Origin: Hymenolepis diminuta
Lineage: Eukaryota > Platyhelminthes > Cestoda > Cyclophyllidea > Hymenolepididae
DNA: 64,000 nucleotides
Direction of reading: 5' to 3'
Assembly (NCBI GenBank): GCA_900708905.1
Contig: CAADRB010000033.1
Span: 1,662,703-1,726,702, forward strand
Positions 61,505 through 64,000 of the stretch are shown in pieces. Every line of letters starts with the position of its first letter. Position 1 is the first letter of the stretch. The notes under the pieces were generated by a model, which had not been told where the DNA came from, did no database searches, and worked only from the letters and a program-made list of their open reading frames with translations. Both the position numbers and the translations under genes were made by a program.

Positions 61505-61851
61505 GTTGACAATCCTGATGAATTTGAAAAAGGTGTTGTCCGTCTTGATCAAGCTGCATACACGCATTAGTACTTGTGGACATCTTGTGACTGTTGTGGA
61601 TCAAAAACACAAAAGGTGATCTGATAAGAAGATGTCACTTGAGATATTCGGTGAAAATTTGCCGTTGGTTAATTATAAACGAAAACACAACGAATGATGT
61701 ATCAAGATCGGCGCGCGACTTGACTATGACTCAAAAGATCTGTAACTCTAAAACGAGGAGATGCATACACTAAACGGAGATAAATCTCAATTATAAACAT
61801 TTCTAAAATTAAACAACTTAGCAAAATCGTTGAGGAAATGCTTACTTTAAG
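61505..61851 (+). repeat. Dispersed repeat, family P2, copy 1
   Basis: Aligns with 63475-63829 in the same orientation. Landmarks are TTGATCAAGCTGCATACAC, TGTGACTGTTG, TGATAAGAAGATG, GGAGATAAATCTCAA and AATTAAACAACTTAGCAAA. About 350 bases, roughly 70-75 percent similar by eye. No coding potential. Confidence 0.7.
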
Positions 61852-63474
61852 TGAATGTCGCACGTAATTCCCAATATGCCACATGACAGCCTGATGAATT
61901 AGGGATTCAAATGAAAAGGTCTATTTTCCATGCTCTAACCTTATTCCCAACTTCTAATTGACCACCCTTTCACCTCTTAGTGGCCTATTCTATTATTTTC
62001 CTTACTTCGATTCTTTTGCATTAGTGAAAAATCAATAAATCTTTCCTAGACGTGGGTAAACAGCGGGAAAACATTTCAGGATAATTACCACCACAGTACT
62101 TAAATATTATTAAAGGTGATAAAGTCAAGATTCAAATAAGAAAATCAATGCTTTACGAATTTGTGTCAATCCTGATCTATCCACATCTTAATCCATTAAC
62201 AGTCGTAGATGAAAGAAAGGAAATAAATTGAACAAAAGAGCCACCTTACGTTGGCTTTAACCGTTCCGTTAAGTTACTTACCGATTGTTTCCAATTTTCA
62301 AACTTGAACGCCTCAACTCCTTTGGCTTTCCCTCACTTCTCTATTCTCAGTATTCAGATTATCAGTCGCAGGATGAAAGTTTACTTTGGTTCTCTCTCAG
62401 TACACGCAGGAGCTTGGAGGGCTCAACTCTGAACTAACGATCCCTAGGCTATGCCTGTATAAAATACAGCGATTATTTAGAGATCTAGTGCATACGTTCG
62501 AGGAGTGTAACCAACCTTTCGACCTTCTAATTTATTACAATTTTCACCAAGCAACAAGAAAGAAAGGAGACAGGGGTGAAGTGGAGGTTGGCATCTAGGT
62601 TAATCGACTTATTGGTGCGAGAAACGGTTAGAGTTCCTAAATAAAAAGGTGTGATTATATAGCTCTTGAAAGAAGAGGTGCAAGAACTTGACTGGCATAG
62701 GATACCGACCTAGCGGATGGTAAAAAGGACATCGTAGAGTAGTCTGTAGCGAAACAAATTCGACTCAATTTAAATGCGTCCCATTCAATTAAACTTCATC
62801 CTCTATTCTTCAGTTTTATCATCCTATTCAGTTATGCACTCCCAACACGTGATTGTCTGTGTTCTGTTCATTTAGACCTCTCTTTCTTATTTATTTTTGC
62901 GTCATCTGTGTGCAATCCTGGTTCACTCGCATTCTTACTGATCTCAATGAACGCCCACTCATTCTATTAGGCAATATAAAGAACTGCGTGGTATCTCCCC
63001 TCATTTCACACATCCGGACAGTGCCATTAATGTATCCCCGCCATTTCTTCAGCACAACCTGTACTATTCAGTTCCCCGGAATTCCATTCTATTTACTGGT
63101 AGTTTCACGGATCCGTTTACTACTGTTAGATAAGTGATTGGTAGGGTTTATTCTGAATAGCACAATCCACCTTTAGGAATATTAAAAACATAACTGATTC
63201 CAAAGCAAACCGGAGTTCAGTTCACTGCAGATTCATACAAGGAAATAAAAGTACTTTCCGCGAATTACATTTGAGTGGTTCGTGAACCTTAACTTAGGTC
63301 ACAACACCTCTCTCTCAAACTAATTTTTTGAGAGTACTATTTCCGATTTCCCAAAAAACGCAAAAGACGAAATCCTTTTTTCTCCCCTATAGGTTCCTGC
63401 ACTTTTACATGCCAAATATGATCAGATATTTTTATTATATCCGTGTGACATTCGTACTTTGATGAAGTCAGTTG
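61852..63474. other. Region without a recognised gene; one possible exon
   Basis: A plus-strand open stretch from about 62400 to 62598 follows GGTTCTCTCTCAG, a good polypyrimidine splice acceptor ending at 62399. The peptide after it is balanced in composition but matches no family I know. The frame at 62853-63137 is hydrophobic and unrecognised. No gene model is supported. Confidence 0.3.
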
Positions 63475-63829
63475 TGGAAATGATGATGTTTTAAACAAAA
63501 ATAACTCTCTGTGTGTGAATTACTGTCAATCTCGATCAAATTGCACACACTCATTAACAATCATAGAGATCTTATGACTGTTGCGAAGGTGACCTGATGA
63601 GAAGATTTTGTCTGACATATCCGATTTAAATTAGTTATTGATTAATTGTAAATGAAAAAGCATGGAATGACGTGTCAACGTCAGCGCATTAGTTGATCAT
63701 GGCTCGATAATTCTGTACCTCTAAAAAGTGGAGATGTATGTTCTAAATAGAGATAAATTTCAACTATAAAGACCTCAAAAATTAAACAAATTAGCAAACT
63801 TATTGAAGAAATGTTCACCTTAACTAAAT
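63475..63829 (+). repeat. Dispersed repeat, family P2, copy 2
   Basis: Second copy of the repeat at 61505-61851, about 2 kb to the right. It keeps TCGATCAAATTGCACACAC, TTATGACTGTTG, TGATGAGAAGAT and AATTAAACAAATTAGCAAA. The remaining 170 bases of the window show nothing recognised. Confidence 0.7.
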
Positions 63830-64000
63830 TTTAATAAATCTGGCTAATTTTAAGGAAATATATTCAGTCAACGCTTCGAGAACTTCTAATGGGCCATGGT
63901 TAGTCTACTTGTTTCTTATTTCTTATTGATTTCAAAGTCCGAGATTGGCTTTAGTCGTTGACCGGCTGAAATAACAAATATCTTGGCTGATTTGCAGTAT

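Noticed and set aside
1..64000. CRISPR arrays, rRNA genes, bacterial operons, viral structural genes
   Set aside because: None of the expected patterns (regular direct repeats with spacers, conserved rRNA cores, closely packed frames with ribosome-binding sites) was seen.

Overview
Eukaryotic, gene-poor and AT-rich nuclear DNA, most likely from an invertebrate animal. The only convincing protein-coding material is a small family of C2H2 zinc-finger genes, each built as TATA-type promoter, short non-coding first exon, one GT-AG intron of about 320 bases and one large coding exon. Decayed mariner-type transposon copies, tRNA-derived repeat arrays and short microsatellites fit an animal. A parasitic flatworm with an AT-rich genome (for example a hymenolepidid tapeworm) is my guess, but nothing here proves it. 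There is no bacterial operon structure, rRNA, CRISPR array or intact tRNA gene.

Layout. 1-6.1 kb: no gene; old degenerate repeats, ending in a composite array with tRNA-like modules. 6.15-7.7 kb: zinc-finger copy C, a pseudogene that lost its intron and N-terminal half. 8.0-9.1 kb: more of the composite array. 9.16-10.56 kb: copy 1 of a young repeat, here called R. 11.74-14.39 kb: zinc-finger copy A with promoter, intron and a frameshifted tail, running into R copy 2 (14.39-16.4 kb). 17.2 kb: relic of a fourth zinc-finger 3' flank. 20.9 kb: paired hairpins. 21.8-24.0 kb: two decayed mariner pieces in opposite orientation. 27.4-28.0 kb: R copy 3. 28.9-29.75 kb: degenerate tandem pair. 31.3-33.6 kb: third composite array. 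36.6-39.7 kb: zinc-finger copy B, the only full-length copy and the best candidate for a working gene (509 residues). 40.2-40.7 kb: R copy 4. 40.7-64 kb: no recognisable gene; blocks of visibly higher GC that may be regulatory or contain unrecognised exons, plus two pairs of old dispersed repeats.

How it fits together. The left two-thirds looks like a locus growing by repeated duplication of a unit made of composite repeat array, zinc-finger gene and downstream flank. All zinc-finger copies and all R copies lie on the + strand. Copies differ in state: B intact, A frameshifted near its end, C truncated, D only a flank. Promoter and intron are better conserved between A and B than the protein body outside the fingers, and R copies show near-identical tracts inside older diverged homology. 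That points to continuing sequence exchange within the locus. All similarity statements come from reading the sequence by eye, not from an alignment program.
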